Positions 26,300-34,596 of a stretch of 64,000 bases of DNA are shown here, piece after piece (the stretch's first letter is position 1; every line of letters starts with the position of its first letter). Source of the stretch: Pseudoalteromonas luteoviolacea NCIMB 1944 (GTDB lineage Bacteria > Pseudomonadota > Gammaproteobacteria > Enterobacterales > Alteromonadaceae). The notes under the pieces were generated by a model. It was given only the letters and a program-made list of their open reading frames with translations. It made no database searches and was not told the DNA's origin. A program made the translations under genes and the position numbers. The stretch lies in contig NZ_AUXS01000047.1 in assembly GCF_001625565.1 (NCBI RefSeq), forward strand, positions 32,853 through 96,852. The letters run 5' to 3'.

Positions 26300-26407
26300 G
26301 CACTGCGACAATCTGTCGCAGTGCGCTTTACAACCTGTATGCATATACTGACGTCGATGTTACTCATAAAGCCACTGAGATGTGATTGGGTGGCTTTATT
26401 TCTTTTT
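26300..26407 (+). ncRNA. Candidate small RNA or structured leader with two hairpins
   Basis: The first hairpin (26300-26324) is GCACTGCGACA / TGTCGCAGTGC, an 11-bp perfect stem with loop ATC. The second (26366-26399) is ATAAAGCCAC / GTGGCTTTAT, a 10-bp perfect stem with a 14-base loop, followed by TTCTTTTT, a typical Rho-independent terminator on the plus strand. No protein gene precedes it on this strand for over 2 kb, because the upstream neighbour is on the minus strand. The terminator must therefore end a non-coding transcript or act as an attenuator in the leader of the MAPEG gene at 26501. The promoter is not clear. Confidence 0.5.
26366..26407 (+). terminator. Rho-independent terminator in the EamA-MAPEG gap
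   Basis: A 10-bp perfect stem (ATAAAGCCAC / GTGGCTTTAT) with a 14-base loop is followed by TTCTTTTT. The T tract is on the plus strand only. Confidence 0.75.
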
Positions 26408-26500
26408 GCAGCTCTCCTAATACTCTCTGTTGGTTGGAATGATTTCATTTCTTGATAAATTGCGCTTAAATAGTGGCCAAGTGATTATCAAGGAGTGTTT

Positions 26501-26884
26501 ATGAGTGTCATTATTGTGTGTGCACTGATCGGTGTGCTACTACCCTATTTAGCAAAAGTCCCCATTATCATTGCCGCAAGTAAAGAGGGGGGCTACGACA
26601 ATAAACAGCCAAGAACACAACAAAGCCAATTGTCTGGTCTTGGCGCCCGCGCTGTTGCTGCGCACTACAACTGTTTTGAATCTCTTATTGTATTTGGTCT
26701 TGCGATTGCGATCGTGCTCGCAACTGGGACGACTGGCACATTAATTCAAGGCCTGGCAGTCACTCATATTGTGGCAAGGTGTTTGTATTGTGTATTTTAT
26801 TGGTGTGATTTAGATAAGTTGCGCTCATTGAGCTGGCTGGTGGGCATTGCCTGTCCCATAGGTATGATTGCGATGAGTCTGTAA
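26501..26884 (+). CDS. MAPEG-family membrane protein
   Basis: This 127-residue protein has four hydrophobic helices and the characteristic MAPEG segment with RAVAAHYNCFESLIVFGLAI (Arg-Ala...His-x-Asn-x-x-Glu). MAPEG proteins are membrane enzymes or glutathione-dependent peroxidase/transferase relatives. Bacterial members of this short type have no known substrate. The start ATG at 26501 is preceded by AAGGAG. It is convergent with rluF, with 11 bases between the stop codons. Confidence 0.88.
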   Translation: MSVIIVCALIGVLLPYLAKVPIIIAASKEGGYDNKQPRTQQSQLSGLGARAVAAHYNCFESLIVFGLAIAIVLATGTTGTLIQGLAVTHIVARCLYCVFYWCDLDKLRSLSWLVGIACPIGMIAMSL

Positions 26885-26895
26885 TCCGATGAGCG

Positions 26896-27606
26896 CTATA
26901 CGGACAATACCAATTTCGCGATATCTATCTGACAATATTGTCCTTCTGGTACCGTCTTTGGATCGAGGATGAGATTGGCAATACGCACACGGTACAAGTC
27001 TACCACTTGCCGGCCACAGTGTTTTGCCATTTTCCTTATTTGGCGGTTGAGACCCTGTTTTAGCACAATCTTAAATGTTTTTTCATCGATTTGAACCACT
27101 GTGCATGGCAGGGTAGTTTGCCCGTCGACCGGGACTCCGTTTGACAGTGTTTCACAAAAGGTTGCATCAATGGGTTTATCAACTTTGACAATGTATTCTT
27201 TTTCCTGATGTTTATCTGGGTGGATCAGCGCGTGACATAACTCGCCGTCATTGGTGAGCAATAATAGGCCTCGGCTATCTTTGTCTAGCCTGCCGATTGG
27301 GTAAACACGTGAGCCCTTTGGCAGGTGATGAAACAGGCTACTTGGGTCTTGCTCACTCAACTTACAATCGATGCCAACTGGTTTGTGATAAAGATATAGT
27401 AACTTGGGGGCCAGGCCCGCGACTTTTTGCCCAGTGACCCAGATATCATCTTGTTCTGTGACATGATCAATGTGGTTTGCCGCTCGGCCATTTACTTGTA
27501 CTTGGCCTAATTCAATTAATCTGGATGCTTGTCGTCTTGAACAAACTCCGCAATGGCTGAGGTACTTGGCTAGGCGCATAGGTGCAATAACGGAGTTTTC
27601 AGACAT
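26896..27606 (-). CDS. rluF: 23S rRNA pseudouridine synthase, RluF-like
   Basis: The protein has 236 residues. An S4 RNA-binding domain (about 10-60: MRLAKYLSHCGVCSRRQASRL) is followed by an RsuA-family catalytic domain with the catalytic aspartate in GRLDKDSRGLLLLTNDG. KQGLNRQIRKMAKHCGRQVVDLYRVRIANL further matches the RluB/E/F group. The short length and KYLSHCGVCSRRQA N-terminus fit RluF, which modifies U2604 of 23S rRNA, though RluB or RluE cannot be excluded. It converges on the MAPEG gene. Confidence 0.83.
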   Translation of the reverse strand: MSENSVIAPMRLAKYLSHCGVCSRRQASRLIELGQVQVNGRAANHIDHVTEQDDIWVTGQKVAGLAPKLLYLYHKPVGIDCKLSEQDPSSLFHHLPKGSRVYPIGRLDKDSRGLLLLTNDGELCHALIHPDKHQEKEYIVKVDKPIDATFCETLSNGVPVDGQTTLPCTVVQIDEKTFKIVLKQGLNRQIRKMAKHCGRQVVDLYRVRIANLILDPKTVPEGQYCQIDIAKLVLSV

Positions 27607-27725
27607 TTATGAGGAGCCGTAATCAGGATTAAAGAAAGGCAAACTATATCAAATCTCAATCAGTATGTATCCGCCATAAACTTCAATTGAATATAAAGCG
27701 TATAACACGTATTTGGAGGTATGTT

Positions 27726-28031
27726 ATGAAAATCACTCTGGCGGCACTGGCAGACAAACCAATTATCGATAAGTTTATTGTTAATTCACTCGATCAAGCA
27801 CTTTACCAACTTAGCGTGTGCTTGGGCGATTCGGAATATATCGTTGTCGATGCACAAGGCAAAGGGGTGAAAGCGCATAACCCACTGGCACTGCAAAAGC
27901 TCGTCCAACATCTGCCATATCAAAAAATGATGTTACGTCATCAAAGCGCCTATGACGAAATGATAGGGCAGCCAGTACGCCAAAGCAGTAACCTACTTGA
28001 AGTTCCCTTTGGGGACAACAAGTTATACTAG
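27726..28031 (+). CDS. DUF6482 family small protein
   Basis: This 101-residue protein begins MKITLAALADKPIIDKF, with ribosome binding site GGAGG six bases before the ATG at 27726; another ATG five bases earlier is in a different frame. The pattern, a beta-rich N-terminal part with SLDQALYQLSVCLGDSEYIVVDAQGKG followed by a helical part ending HQSAYDEMIG, resembles the DUF6482 proteins of gammaproteobacteria. No signal peptide or membrane span is seen. It probably has its own promoter. The function is unknown. Confidence 0.65.
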   Translation: MKITLAALADKPIIDKFIVNSLDQALYQLSVCLGDSEYIVVDAQGKGVKAHNPLALQKLVQHLPYQKMMLRHQSAYDEMIGQPVRQSSNLLEVPFGDNKLY

Positions 28032-28230
28032 CTAAATGTTGACATTGTGTTTGATTTTTATGAGCTTGATGTCTCTATTGTACGGTTATTGTCAATTCTT
28101 CAAATTGAGCCATAGTGGTTAAACTGTAAGTAATACAAGGCTTTTATAAGGCTTACATGAGAATTAATTGTGTAAAAAATTACTTTTCTTAAAAAAATTC
28201 ACACTTTATTAAAACAATCATATATATTGG

Positions 28231-28249
28231 AGTTACACTTAATGTAACT
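28231..28249. promoter_or_regulatory. Inverted repeat before the FkbM-like gene
   Basis: AGTTACA and TGTAACT form a perfect 7-bp inverted repeat around CTTAA. It lies ten bases before the proposed start at 28259, so it could be an operator or a small hairpin near the ribosome binding site. Confidence 0.4.
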
Positions 28250-28258
28250 TGGGTTAAA

Positions 28259-29011
28259 TTGGTGTTACTGGTTGTGGAGATCAATAAATTACAGAGACAA
28301 TTGAGTCAATGTGGTGATCTCGTACGAGTAGGTGGACCGCATGAACGTGGTCATCAGGTCCCTGCTCGTGCGATTTCGAGAACAAAGACATTGCTATCGC
28401 TAGGTGCTAATGACAATTGGCGCTTTGATAAAGCATTTCAGGCACTCAATCCTGAATGCCAGATCATTGGTGTCGATCATAAGCTTTGTTTATCGTCAGT
28501 GATCAGTGAGGCATTTGGCAGTGGTGTTAAGTCATTGCGCAGTGCGCTGTCAGGCAAGCTCAAACAGAGCAAGCGTCATGCAAACTCATTACTTAACCAA
28601 ATCTTACTTTATACATTTTACACCAGTAGTAATCGGCTGTTACGCCGTCGTGTTAGCACACAAACTAACGAAGTGGATATCAGCTTAGAAACCTTAATTG
28701 CTGTCTATGGCACGATAGATGACAACGCCACTATGTTGAATATTAGTATGTCCTGCGACGAGTATCATTTAGTTGACGATATCATAACGCTGGAAAGCAT
28801 GCTCAGTGTGGTGACAATTGAATTATCGCCAATACCGCAGTGTGTAAAGCAAGTTGAAGCATTTATAGAGCGCATGTCAGAGTGTTTTGATATCGTTTAT
28901 GTGTCTAGCAATGGAGTGGATGTTGACAAAGCGGCATCCATAGACTGTTTAGCTGCGCCTCTTGAGCTGACATTCATGAATAAAAGGCTGTCAGCGTCTA
29001 GCGCGTCATAG
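28259..29011 (+). CDS. Divergent FkbM-like methyltransferase-fold protein, probably degenerate
   Basis: This 250-residue protein resembles FkbM-type methyltransferases in order of motifs: a glycine-rich SAM-site strand (LLSLGANDNW, about 45-54), VDHKL after it, an IEL strand (187-189), a helix (AFIERMSECFDIVYV) and a C-terminal LELTFMNKR. The acidic motif usually reading K-I-D-I-E-G-x-E reads NISMSCDEY at 161-169, so several conserved acidic and glycine residues are missing. Whether it binds SAM is open. The start is uncertain: TTG at 28259 has only a weak GGG site. No glycosyltransferase or polysaccharide genes lie near. It may be a non-enzymatic relative. Confidence 0.55.
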   Translation: MVLLVVEINKLQRQLSQCGDLVRVGGPHERGHQVPARAISRTKTLLSLGANDNWRFDKAFQALNPECQIIGVDHKLCLSSVISEAFGSGVKSLRSALSGKLKQSKRHANSLLNQILLYTFYTSSNRLLRRRVSTQTNEVDISLETLIAVYGTIDDNATMLNISMSCDEYHLVDDIITLESMLSVVTIELSPIPQCVKQVEAFIERMSECFDIVYVSSNGVDVDKAASIDCLAAPLELTFMNKRLSASSAS

Positions 29012-29022
29012 CTCTTAGTGGA

Positions 29023-30165
29023 TTACCTCGGTTTTAAAATCAGCTCGGCTTGCTGCTGATCTATTTCAAATTCGAAATGACGCAAAAAATTCATGCCAAG
29101 CAACCCTGGTCCGTAATGGGACTGCTCCATTACCCCAAATTCAAAAGGGGTTTTTTGTTTGCTGCCAATTTGTATTCCAGTGCTCATATAAAAGGGAACT
29201 TCGGTAATGCCGTTAGCCGTGCTCACTCGGCGAGAATTTAAATAGTTTACGTCATATGCGAGCAGTTCGAACTGGGCGGCTGTCAGTGCCGTAATACTTG
29301 CCCCAGTATCAATCATTAAAGAGATTTCTTGCCCTGCTATTTGTGCTTTTAAAACATAGTGTTCACCACGTCGCTCCAAGGGAATTCGCTCTACTTGTTG
29401 TGTGACGTTTTCAAGGGCATCTTTGAGTGGTGCGATCGCCTTATGGCGTTGCTGTTGAGCACTTAGCTGTGTGAGCAATAATTCTGCCTCTAATGGGTTA
29501 TTCAGTGCTAAGTGCGCCTCGATAATGGCGGCAATGATAGGGAGGTTATTAGGCTGCTCACTGAGCCAAATTTGCCCTTGTGCGATTATTTCATGCCAAT
29601 CGCTGTGTTCTTTAAGATGGTTTAAACGCTGAGTTATCAAGGCTGTAACGATATCCTGCAAATGTTGATATTCAGGGTAGAGGTGCAGCAGTTTGATATA
29701 GCGATAAATCGCTTCATTTTGCTCTCCTTGCGCAAGATAAACATCCGCTTCCAATTTAAGCGCTGCAAAGTCTTTGGGGGTAACTGCTAGAATACGTTGT
29801 ACAAACAATAAGATACTGGCAAGTTGCTGTTCACTTTTGAGCTTCAAGTCCCTACGCAGCTTCTTTAGCCATGCATGTACTGTGTTTAGCTGCTGAGTAG
29901 GGTTGGTACTATCGTGCCAAAGGCGCGCAGCGGTGAGTAAATCGCCCGCTTCAAAGGCTTGATCTGCCAGCTCTAAAGGGGTGTGTGTTTTGACAAGTTG
30001 GACGTTTGTGTGCGGCGCAGCGGGCATTGAGTCTATACTGACACCGGGTTGTTGCGGTTCAGCGGGGAAGAGCATGCTTTTTAGCAATGAGTGTGGTCGT
30101 TGCCACTCTAGGTAGACATTGAGAGACAGGGAGCAGACAAGTAAAAATCGAATAAAATATCGCAT
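29023..30165 (-). CDS. TPR protein with a C-terminal retropepsin-like aspartic protease domain
   Basis: The 380-residue protein begins with a hydrophobic segment (MRYFIRFLLVCSLSLNVYLE, signal or anchor) followed by a proline-rich stretch and a helical TPR-like region (about 70-240). From about residue 262 comes a retropepsin-like domain: EHYVLKAQIAGQEISLMIDTGASITALT carries the Asp-Thr-Gly catalytic triad, and GPGLLGMNFLRHFEFEIDQQQAELIL matches the C-terminal end of clan AA proteases of the TIGR02281 type. It should be periplasmic or membrane-anchored, with the TPR part binding a partner. It follows the RmlD-like gene by 23 bases, so they form an operon. The proteolytic target is unknown. Confidence 0.84.
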   Translation of the reverse strand: MRYFIRFLLVCSLSLNVYLEWQRPHSLLKSMLFPAEPQQPGVSIDSMPAAPHTNVQLVKTHTPLELADQAFEAGDLLTAARLWHDSTNPTQQLNTVHAWLKKLRRDLKLKSEQQLASILLFVQRILAVTPKDFAALKLEADVYLAQGEQNEAIYRYIKLLHLYPEYQHLQDIVTALITQRLNHLKEHSDWHEIIAQGQIWLSEQPNNLPIIAAIIEAHLALNNPLEAELLLTQLSAQQQRHKAIAPLKDALENVTQQVERIPLERRGEHYVLKAQIAGQEISLMIDTGASITALTAAQFELLAYDVNYLNSRRVSTANGITEVPFYMSTGIQIGSKQKTPFEFGVMEQSHYGPGLLGMNFLRHFEFEIDQQQAELILKPR

Positions 30166-30188
30166 AATTGAACGCCCCTGATGTTGCT

Positions 30189-31067
30189 TTAATGGCCGTG
30201 CTGATTCAGCACTTTGGCTATTGCCGTGGCAAAATCGCGATGATGTTTGATGCCCATTGTGTGCAACCTAGTGTCTTGCAATGCACAGTTGTAAGGCCTT
30301 GTCGCAGTTTGCGATGGCTCAGGTAGTGCGACTAAGCCTTGTGTGTCAAGCGCTAATACCTTGGCAATCTCTACTGCCATGGCGTATTTGGTCATCAGCT
30401 GGTTGTTTGAGATATGGAAAGTACCACATTGTTTATCGCGAGGTTGTGCCAATAAATCGTTGAGCGTAAGTGCGATATCTTCAACATGTGTTGGGTAGCG
30501 TATTGCCCAATCATCATGTGCACTGTTACAGTCTTTTATGACTTGTTCAGCGATGATTGTTACAGCGGATTCAGCCAAATATTCAACGTCACCATAGAGT
30601 ACGGGGACTCTCACGACTGTATGCTCAGGACAAACAGCTAATACAGCAAGCTCTGCTTGCGCTTTACTTTGGCCGTAAAAATTAACTGGCGAAGTCGTGT
30701 CGTTTTCGGTGTATGGGGCTGCTTGACCGTCAAAAACGTAATCTGTGCTGATCAACACAAATTGAATGTGCCTTTTTTTGCATTGGTTCGCTAAAAACTC
30801 TGCCGCCTGCACATTTAAAGCTATAGTTGCTTGGTGGTCATTTTCACATATGTCAGGTTTGCGTTCAGCTGCTGCGTGTACCAAAACTTCAGGTTGGTGT
30901 GTATCTAAAAAGGCAGTAATGGCTGTTTGGTCGTGCAAATCAAGTTGCTCAATTGGCGGTGCGGCTCTGCGAAACCCGGTACCAATGACAGTATTTGACT
31001 GTGATAATACCTTCACCAATGCACGTCCGAGTAACCCGGTGGCACCTGTAACGACGATTTTTTTCAT
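30189..31067 (-). CDS. RmlD-like NAD(P)-dependent reductase (SDR family; MAT2B/dTDP-4-dehydrorhamnose reductase type)
   Basis: This 292-residue protein has the Rossmann motif VTGATGLLGRALVK at the N-terminus, DVLVHAAAERKP-like strands (LVHAAAERKPD), the FVLISTDYVFDG segment, and a catalytic YGQSKAQAE (Tyr-x-x-x-Lys). This is the RmlD/MAT2B family. The AERKP sequence resembles the MAT2B subgroup more than rhamnose biosynthesis enzymes, and no other rml genes are nearby, so a role in deoxysugar synthesis is not supported by context. AGGAGA is upstream, with wide spacing. It leads the two-gene operon with the TPR-protease gene. Confidence 0.8.
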   Translation of the reverse strand: MKKIVVTGATGLLGRALVKVLSQSNTVIGTGFRRAAPPIEQLDLHDQTAITAFLDTHQPEVLVHAAAERKPDICENDHQATIALNVQAAEFLANQCKKRHIQFVLISTDYVFDGQAAPYTENDTTSPVNFYGQSKAQAELAVLAVCPEHTVVRVPVLYGDVEYLAESAVTIIAEQVIKDCNSAHDDWAIRYPTHVEDIALTLNDLLAQPRDKQCGTFHISNNQLMTKYAMAVEIAKVLALDTQGLVALPEPSQTATRPYNCALQDTRLHTMGIKHHRDFATAIAKVLNQHGH

Positions 31068-31149
31068 GGTTGATTGATCTCCTAAAACACCTATTTATCT
31101 TAACCTTAGAACTTGGTGTAAAAAAAGGGAAATATGGAGAAATAACATA

Positions 31150-31173
31150 GCTGCGTCATCAGAGATGCGCAGC
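31150..31173 (-). terminator. Hairpin downstream of the POT transporter gene
   Basis: On the minus strand GCTGCGCATC-TCT-GATG-A-CGCAGC folds into a stem of ten pairs with one bulge. It follows the transporter stop by about 50 bases. No long T tract follows, so it may be a weak terminator or an mRNA-stabilising structure. Confidence 0.35.
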
Positions 31174-31223
31174 GAGCAGAGCTGAGATGCAACACGCGTC
31201 TGGGCTGCACCTCTCTTAATCGG

Positions 31224-32747
31224 TTATGCAGGTTGCTGCTGGGTTTGCCCTTCCCATATTTTGGCTCTGAAGCTAAATAACAGGATAAGAATACCCACGC
31301 CGATACCAAATAAGCTGATCTGCAAATATAGATTTGGAATTTGATCGACTTGCTCAGGATCGAAATTGCCTGCAAGTAGGCCTGAAATAATATTACCGAT
31401 AGAATAAGTAAGTACAAATATCCCCATCATTTGACCGGCAAAACGTTTAGGTGACAGTTTGCTGACGGCACTGAGTGCGACCGGGCTAAGACATAACTCA
31501 CCAACGGTGTGCAAAAAGTACGTAGTGATCAACCACATGGGCGCTACCTTTAAGCCTTGTGCAGCATATTGTGAGGCAAAGAACATGACAATAAAGCCAC
31601 TTGCCATAATCACCAGACCAATAGCACATTTTAAGCTGTACGATGGTGTGATCATGCGTTTAGCCAAGTTTATCCAAAGGGCTGCAAAGAAAGGGGATAA
31701 AATAATAATGAAAAATGAATTAGATGATTGGAACCAAGCTGTTGGTACGGTGAAACCCGCAATGACACGGTCAGTGTAGTCCTGTGCGAATAAGTTTAGC
31801 GACGAGCCTGCTTGTTCAAAACCAGACCAAAAACAAGCTGAGGCGACACAGACTAAAAACAGCGCCCATAGTTTTTTCTTTTCATCTGCATTTAAGTTGC
31901 CAGCAAAATAGATATAGGCATAGTAACCGAGAAAAATTACCGTAAACGCTACAGCAACATATTGAGCTAACACCACAGGGTTGATTACTATGCTGCCTGC
32001 GTAAGTTAATCCGACAATCGCACCTGTCGCGGCGAGTATTGCACCAATAGCAAACCAAGCTTTTTTGCTGCCTGCTGGTGTCAATGGGTTACTGGGCTTG
32101 TCTCCAACACCTTCGATGTTTCCCAATGTAAAACGGTATTGCACTAGGCCGATGGCCATACCTACAGCGGCCGCACCAAATGCCCAGTGCCAACCAACAT
32201 TTTCCATAAAATAGCCGCATACCATGTAGCCGATCACCGAACCAATGTTGATCCCCATATAGTAAATGGCATAGCCACTGTCGCGACGCACATCTTCACT
32301 ACTGTACAGTTGACCAACCATCGCACTGATGTTGGGCTTGAGTAGGCCTGTGCCTATTGCGACTAAAATTAAACCGATAAAAAAAGTACTTTGGGCGGGG
32401 ATCGCAAGCACAATATGGCCTAACATGATTATGATGCCGCCATACCAAACGGTGCGTTGTCCACCAAGTAATCGGTCAGCTATCCAACCACCTGGCAAAC
32501 CAAGAAAATAAACCGCACCGGTGTACAAGCCATAAATGGCTGTTGCCGTTGCCACAGTAAAGGCTAAACCCTCTTGTTGGAGGCTGGCCGTCATAAATAA
32601 TACCAGCAATGCGCGCATGCCGTAGTAGCTCATACGCTCCCACATTTCGGTAAAAAAGAGGGTCGATAGGCCTTGAGGATGACCAAAAAAGCCCGTGTCT
32701 AACTTGTTGTCTGATGACTCAGCAGAAGCTGCTTCGTGAGATGACAT
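31224..32747 (-). CDS. POT-family proton-dependent oligopeptide transporter
   Basis: This 507-residue integral-membrane protein has about twelve to fourteen helices. The POT signature lies near the N-terminus in FFTEMWERMSYYGMRALLVL, with the ExxER motif (EMWER) that is needed for proton-coupled uptake. TGLLKPNISAMVGQLY and GINIGSVIGYMVCGY match further family motifs. It imports di- and tripeptides. The start ATG at 32747 has GGAAG eight bases before it. The frame is open further upstream but the family begins here. It may use peptides released by enzymes such as the secreted subtilase, a reasonable but unproven link. Confidence 0.93.
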   Translation of the reverse strand: MSSHEAASAESSDNKLDTGFFGHPQGLSTLFFTEMWERMSYYGMRALLVLFMTASLQQEGLAFTVATATAIYGLYTGAVYFLGLPGGWIADRLLGGQRTVWYGGIIIMLGHIVLAIPAQSTFFIGLILVAIGTGLLKPNISAMVGQLYSSEDVRRDSGYAIYYMGINIGSVIGYMVCGYFMENVGWHWAFGAAAVGMAIGLVQYRFTLGNIEGVGDKPSNPLTPAGSKKAWFAIGAILAATGAIVGLTYAGSIVINPVVLAQYVAVAFTVIFLGYYAYIYFAGNLNADEKKKLWALFLVCVASACFWSGFEQAGSSLNLFAQDYTDRVIAGFTVPTAWFQSSNSFFIIILSPFFAALWINLAKRMITPSYSLKCAIGLVIMASGFIVMFFASQYAAQGLKVAPMWLITTYFLHTVGELCLSPVALSAVSKLSPKRFAGQMMGIFVLTYSIGNIISGLLAGNFDPEQVDQIPNLYLQISLFGIGVGILILLFSFRAKIWEGQTQQQPA

Positions 32748-32894
32748 AATGACTTCCGATTCTATGTTTTTATATTTGAAAGCCAATATTAGTACGTTAT
32801 CTGTACATTGAATGCAACTTTAGCAGACTAATTGCGCATTGACAGCGCTTGTATTGGGCGCAGATTGCACCCAAAAAACGACTCATCTAGATAT

Positions 32895-33596
32895 TCAACA
32901 CAGCGCGCTAAGCTGGTGTATATCACTGATTTCAATATCTGCAAGGCCTTGATATTTATATTTAATCCCTTGATTGTTTAACCAGATGCTATGGCACCCT
33001 GCGAGGTTGGCACCTTGTACGTCGGTATCTAAACTATCGCCTATGTGCAAAATTTGCTGCGGCAGCACATTTAAATCCTGACATGCGCGTGTAAATAAAT
33101 CTTCAGCGGGTTTTGCTTGGCCATCTGGCCCTGCTAAATACACGCGCTCAAATACCCCTGCTAAATTGAACTTATCGACTTCGACATTGCCGTTAGTAAT
33201 GGCTATCAAGGTGTACTGTTGGGCAAGTTTATCCAATAGGGTTAAAACTGATTTGGCAACGGTAATTTGGCTACGAGCATCAGCAAACGCTTGATATGCT
33301 AACTGGGTATGTCGCTCAATTTCTTCTTTTGTTAGGTTAAGCTGCGACAGACCATGCTCTAGTGCAACCTTTCTCCATTGTGTGACATCACTTTGCAAGT
33401 GCGGCTGTGTGTTGCCTATGTATTGTCGACACGCCAGCCAATAGTCGCCTTCTTTGGCAGCCCATTGCGGGATAGATTGTAAATAAGTTTGCATAGCGCC
33501 AATGGCACCTAAAATAATGGGGTGGTTGTTATAAAGGGTGTCGTCTAAGTCAAAACTCAAAACTTTGATGGGAGAAATTGCTCGATTAAATCGCAT
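32895..33596 (-). CDS. yigB: HAD-family hydrolase, YigB-like
   Basis: The 233-residue protein is a HAD-superfamily phosphatase. Motif I is SFDLDDTLYNN (DxD), motif II lies in TLIAITNGNVEVD, and motif III/IV in AKPAEDLFTRACQDLNV and LHIGDSLDTDVQGANLAG. E. coli YigB, which hydrolyses FMN and other phosphates, starts MRFYRPL and matches MRFNRAI at the ATG chosen here (33596). A longer frame is open upstream into xerC but has no support. It is the last gene of the lptM-lysA-dapF-DUF484-xerC-yigB cluster, 79 bases after xerC. Confidence 0.86.
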   Translation of the reverse strand: MRFNRAISPIKVLSFDLDDTLYNNHPIILGAIGAMQTYLQSIPQWAAKEGDYWLACRQYIGNTQPHLQSDVTQWRKVALEHGLSQLNLTKEEIERHTQLAYQAFADARSQITVAKSVLTLLDKLAQQYTLIAITNGNVEVDKFNLAGVFERVYLAGPDGQAKPAEDLFTRACQDLNVLPQQILHIGDSLDTDVQGANLAGCHSIWLNNQGIKYKYQGLADIEISDIHQLSALC

Positions 33597-33675
33597 TGTG
33601 ATCTTCAGTTTGGGCAACAATGAGTTCATTGTATGCGAAAAGTCCTGTTGTGGTGAAGTCAGCAGTATGGGTAGG

Positions 33676-34596
33676 TTAGGGTTTCTTTTGCTTAGCACGT
33701 GGGTGAGATTGGTCATAGACCTTCGCTAGATGTTGAAAATCTACATGCGTATATACTTGGGTAGCAGATAGGCTGCTGTGACCGAGCATCTCTTGGATGC
33801 CGCGTAAATCACCACTTGACTCCAATAGGTGGCTGGCAAACGAGTGGCGAAGTTTATGGGGATGCACATTTGCACTGATCCCTTGCTTTATGCCCCACTC
33901 CTTCATTCTAGCGCGCACATGGCGAGTCGAAATACGAGTCTTACGTTTGCTGACGAACATCGCAATCTCACCATCAAGTGCAAATAATGGCCGTACCTGT
34001 AACCAAGCAGCAATGGCATCGAGGGCTTTACTACCCACAGGCACTACCCTTTCTTTGCTACCTTTACCCAATACGCGAATTTCACCTTCTCGGATATCGT
34101 GAATATTGGTATTGACCAATTCGCTGATCCGCAAGCCGCTTGAGTACATTAATTCCATCATGGCTTTATCGCGAACAGCGAGTGCATCTTCGTCATCAAT
34201 ATCTAAAAGCTGCATCATCTGGTCGACATCCAGATTTTTAGGCAGGGGCTTTTGAAACTTTGGCCCTTTCTGACCTGCGGCTGGATCGCGTAAATCACAT
34301 CCATCTGCTTGCTTGGTTTTTAAAAATTTATACAAACTGCGGATACAGCTCAGCTTTAAATTGATGCTGCGTGGATTGTATTGTTTGGTGCGTAAATGCA
34401 TTGAAAAGCGACGGATCAAGTCGCTACTGACACTCAACCAACTCTGACAGTGTGGCGCAAAAAATTGCGCGGCCAGCCTCAATTGGGTTTGGTATTGTGT
34501 CAGTGTATGAGGAGAGTACTGCTTTTCGTAGCGCAGGTAGGCCATAAACTCCTCAATGGGTTTTTGCCAAGTTGCGCTGAGCGATTGCTCGCTCAT
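33676..34596 (-). CDS. xerC: Tyrosine recombinase XerC
   Basis: This 306-residue tyrosine recombinase resolves chromosome dimers at dif with XerD. A core-binding SAM-like domain (about 10-100) comes before the catalytic domain. The catalytic residues are visible in LMYSSGLRISELV (Arg), the GKGSKERVVPVG lysine region, HPHKLRHSFASHLLESSGDLRGIQEMLGH (His-x-x-Arg...His) and the Tyr of ATQVYTHVDF. The context of dapF-DUF484-xerC-yigB is that of E. coli, which separates it from mobile-element integrases. Its ATG overlaps the stop codon of the DUF484 gene (ATGA), a sign of coupling. Confidence 0.96.
   Translation of the reverse strand: MSEQSLSATWQKPIEEFMAYLRYEKQYSPHTLTQYQTQLRLAAQFFAPHCQSWLSVSSDLIRRFSMHLRTKQYNPRSINLKLSCIRSLYKFLKTKQADGCDLRDPAAGQKGPKFQKPLPKNLDVDQMMQLLDIDDEDALAVRDKAMMELMYSSGLRISELVNTNIHDIREGEIRVLGKGSKERVVPVGSKALDAIAAWLQVRPLFALDGEIAMFVSKRKTRISTRHVRARMKEWGIKQGISANVHPHKLRHSFASHLLESSGDLRGIQEMLGHSSLSATQVYTHVDFQHLAKVYDQSHPRAKQKKP

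Larger units (their letters stand above)
26197..26500. other. 304-base divergent region between the EamA and MAPEG genes
   Basis: No ORF with translation signals is seen. The right half holds the hairpin pair at 26300-26407 listed as a candidate RNA. After it come about 90 bases leading to the AAGGAG ribosome binding site of the MAPEG gene. No strong sigma-70 promoter could be identified by eye upstream of the hairpins. Confidence 0.5.

Noticed and set aside
31106..31417. Open frame of about 100 codons at the 3' end of the POT transporter gene
   Set aside because: It lies within the transporter gene in another frame, with no ribosome binding site and no domain; the transporter frame has clear POT motifs.
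33597..33716. N-terminal extension of the HAD hydrolase overlapping xerC
   Set aside because: The extension does not resemble the family, and the ATG at 33596 gives the expected YigB start.
33676..34596. Integrase of a mobile element
   Set aside because: The dapF-DUF484-xerC-yigB context and full-length similarity show that it is the chromosomal XerC.
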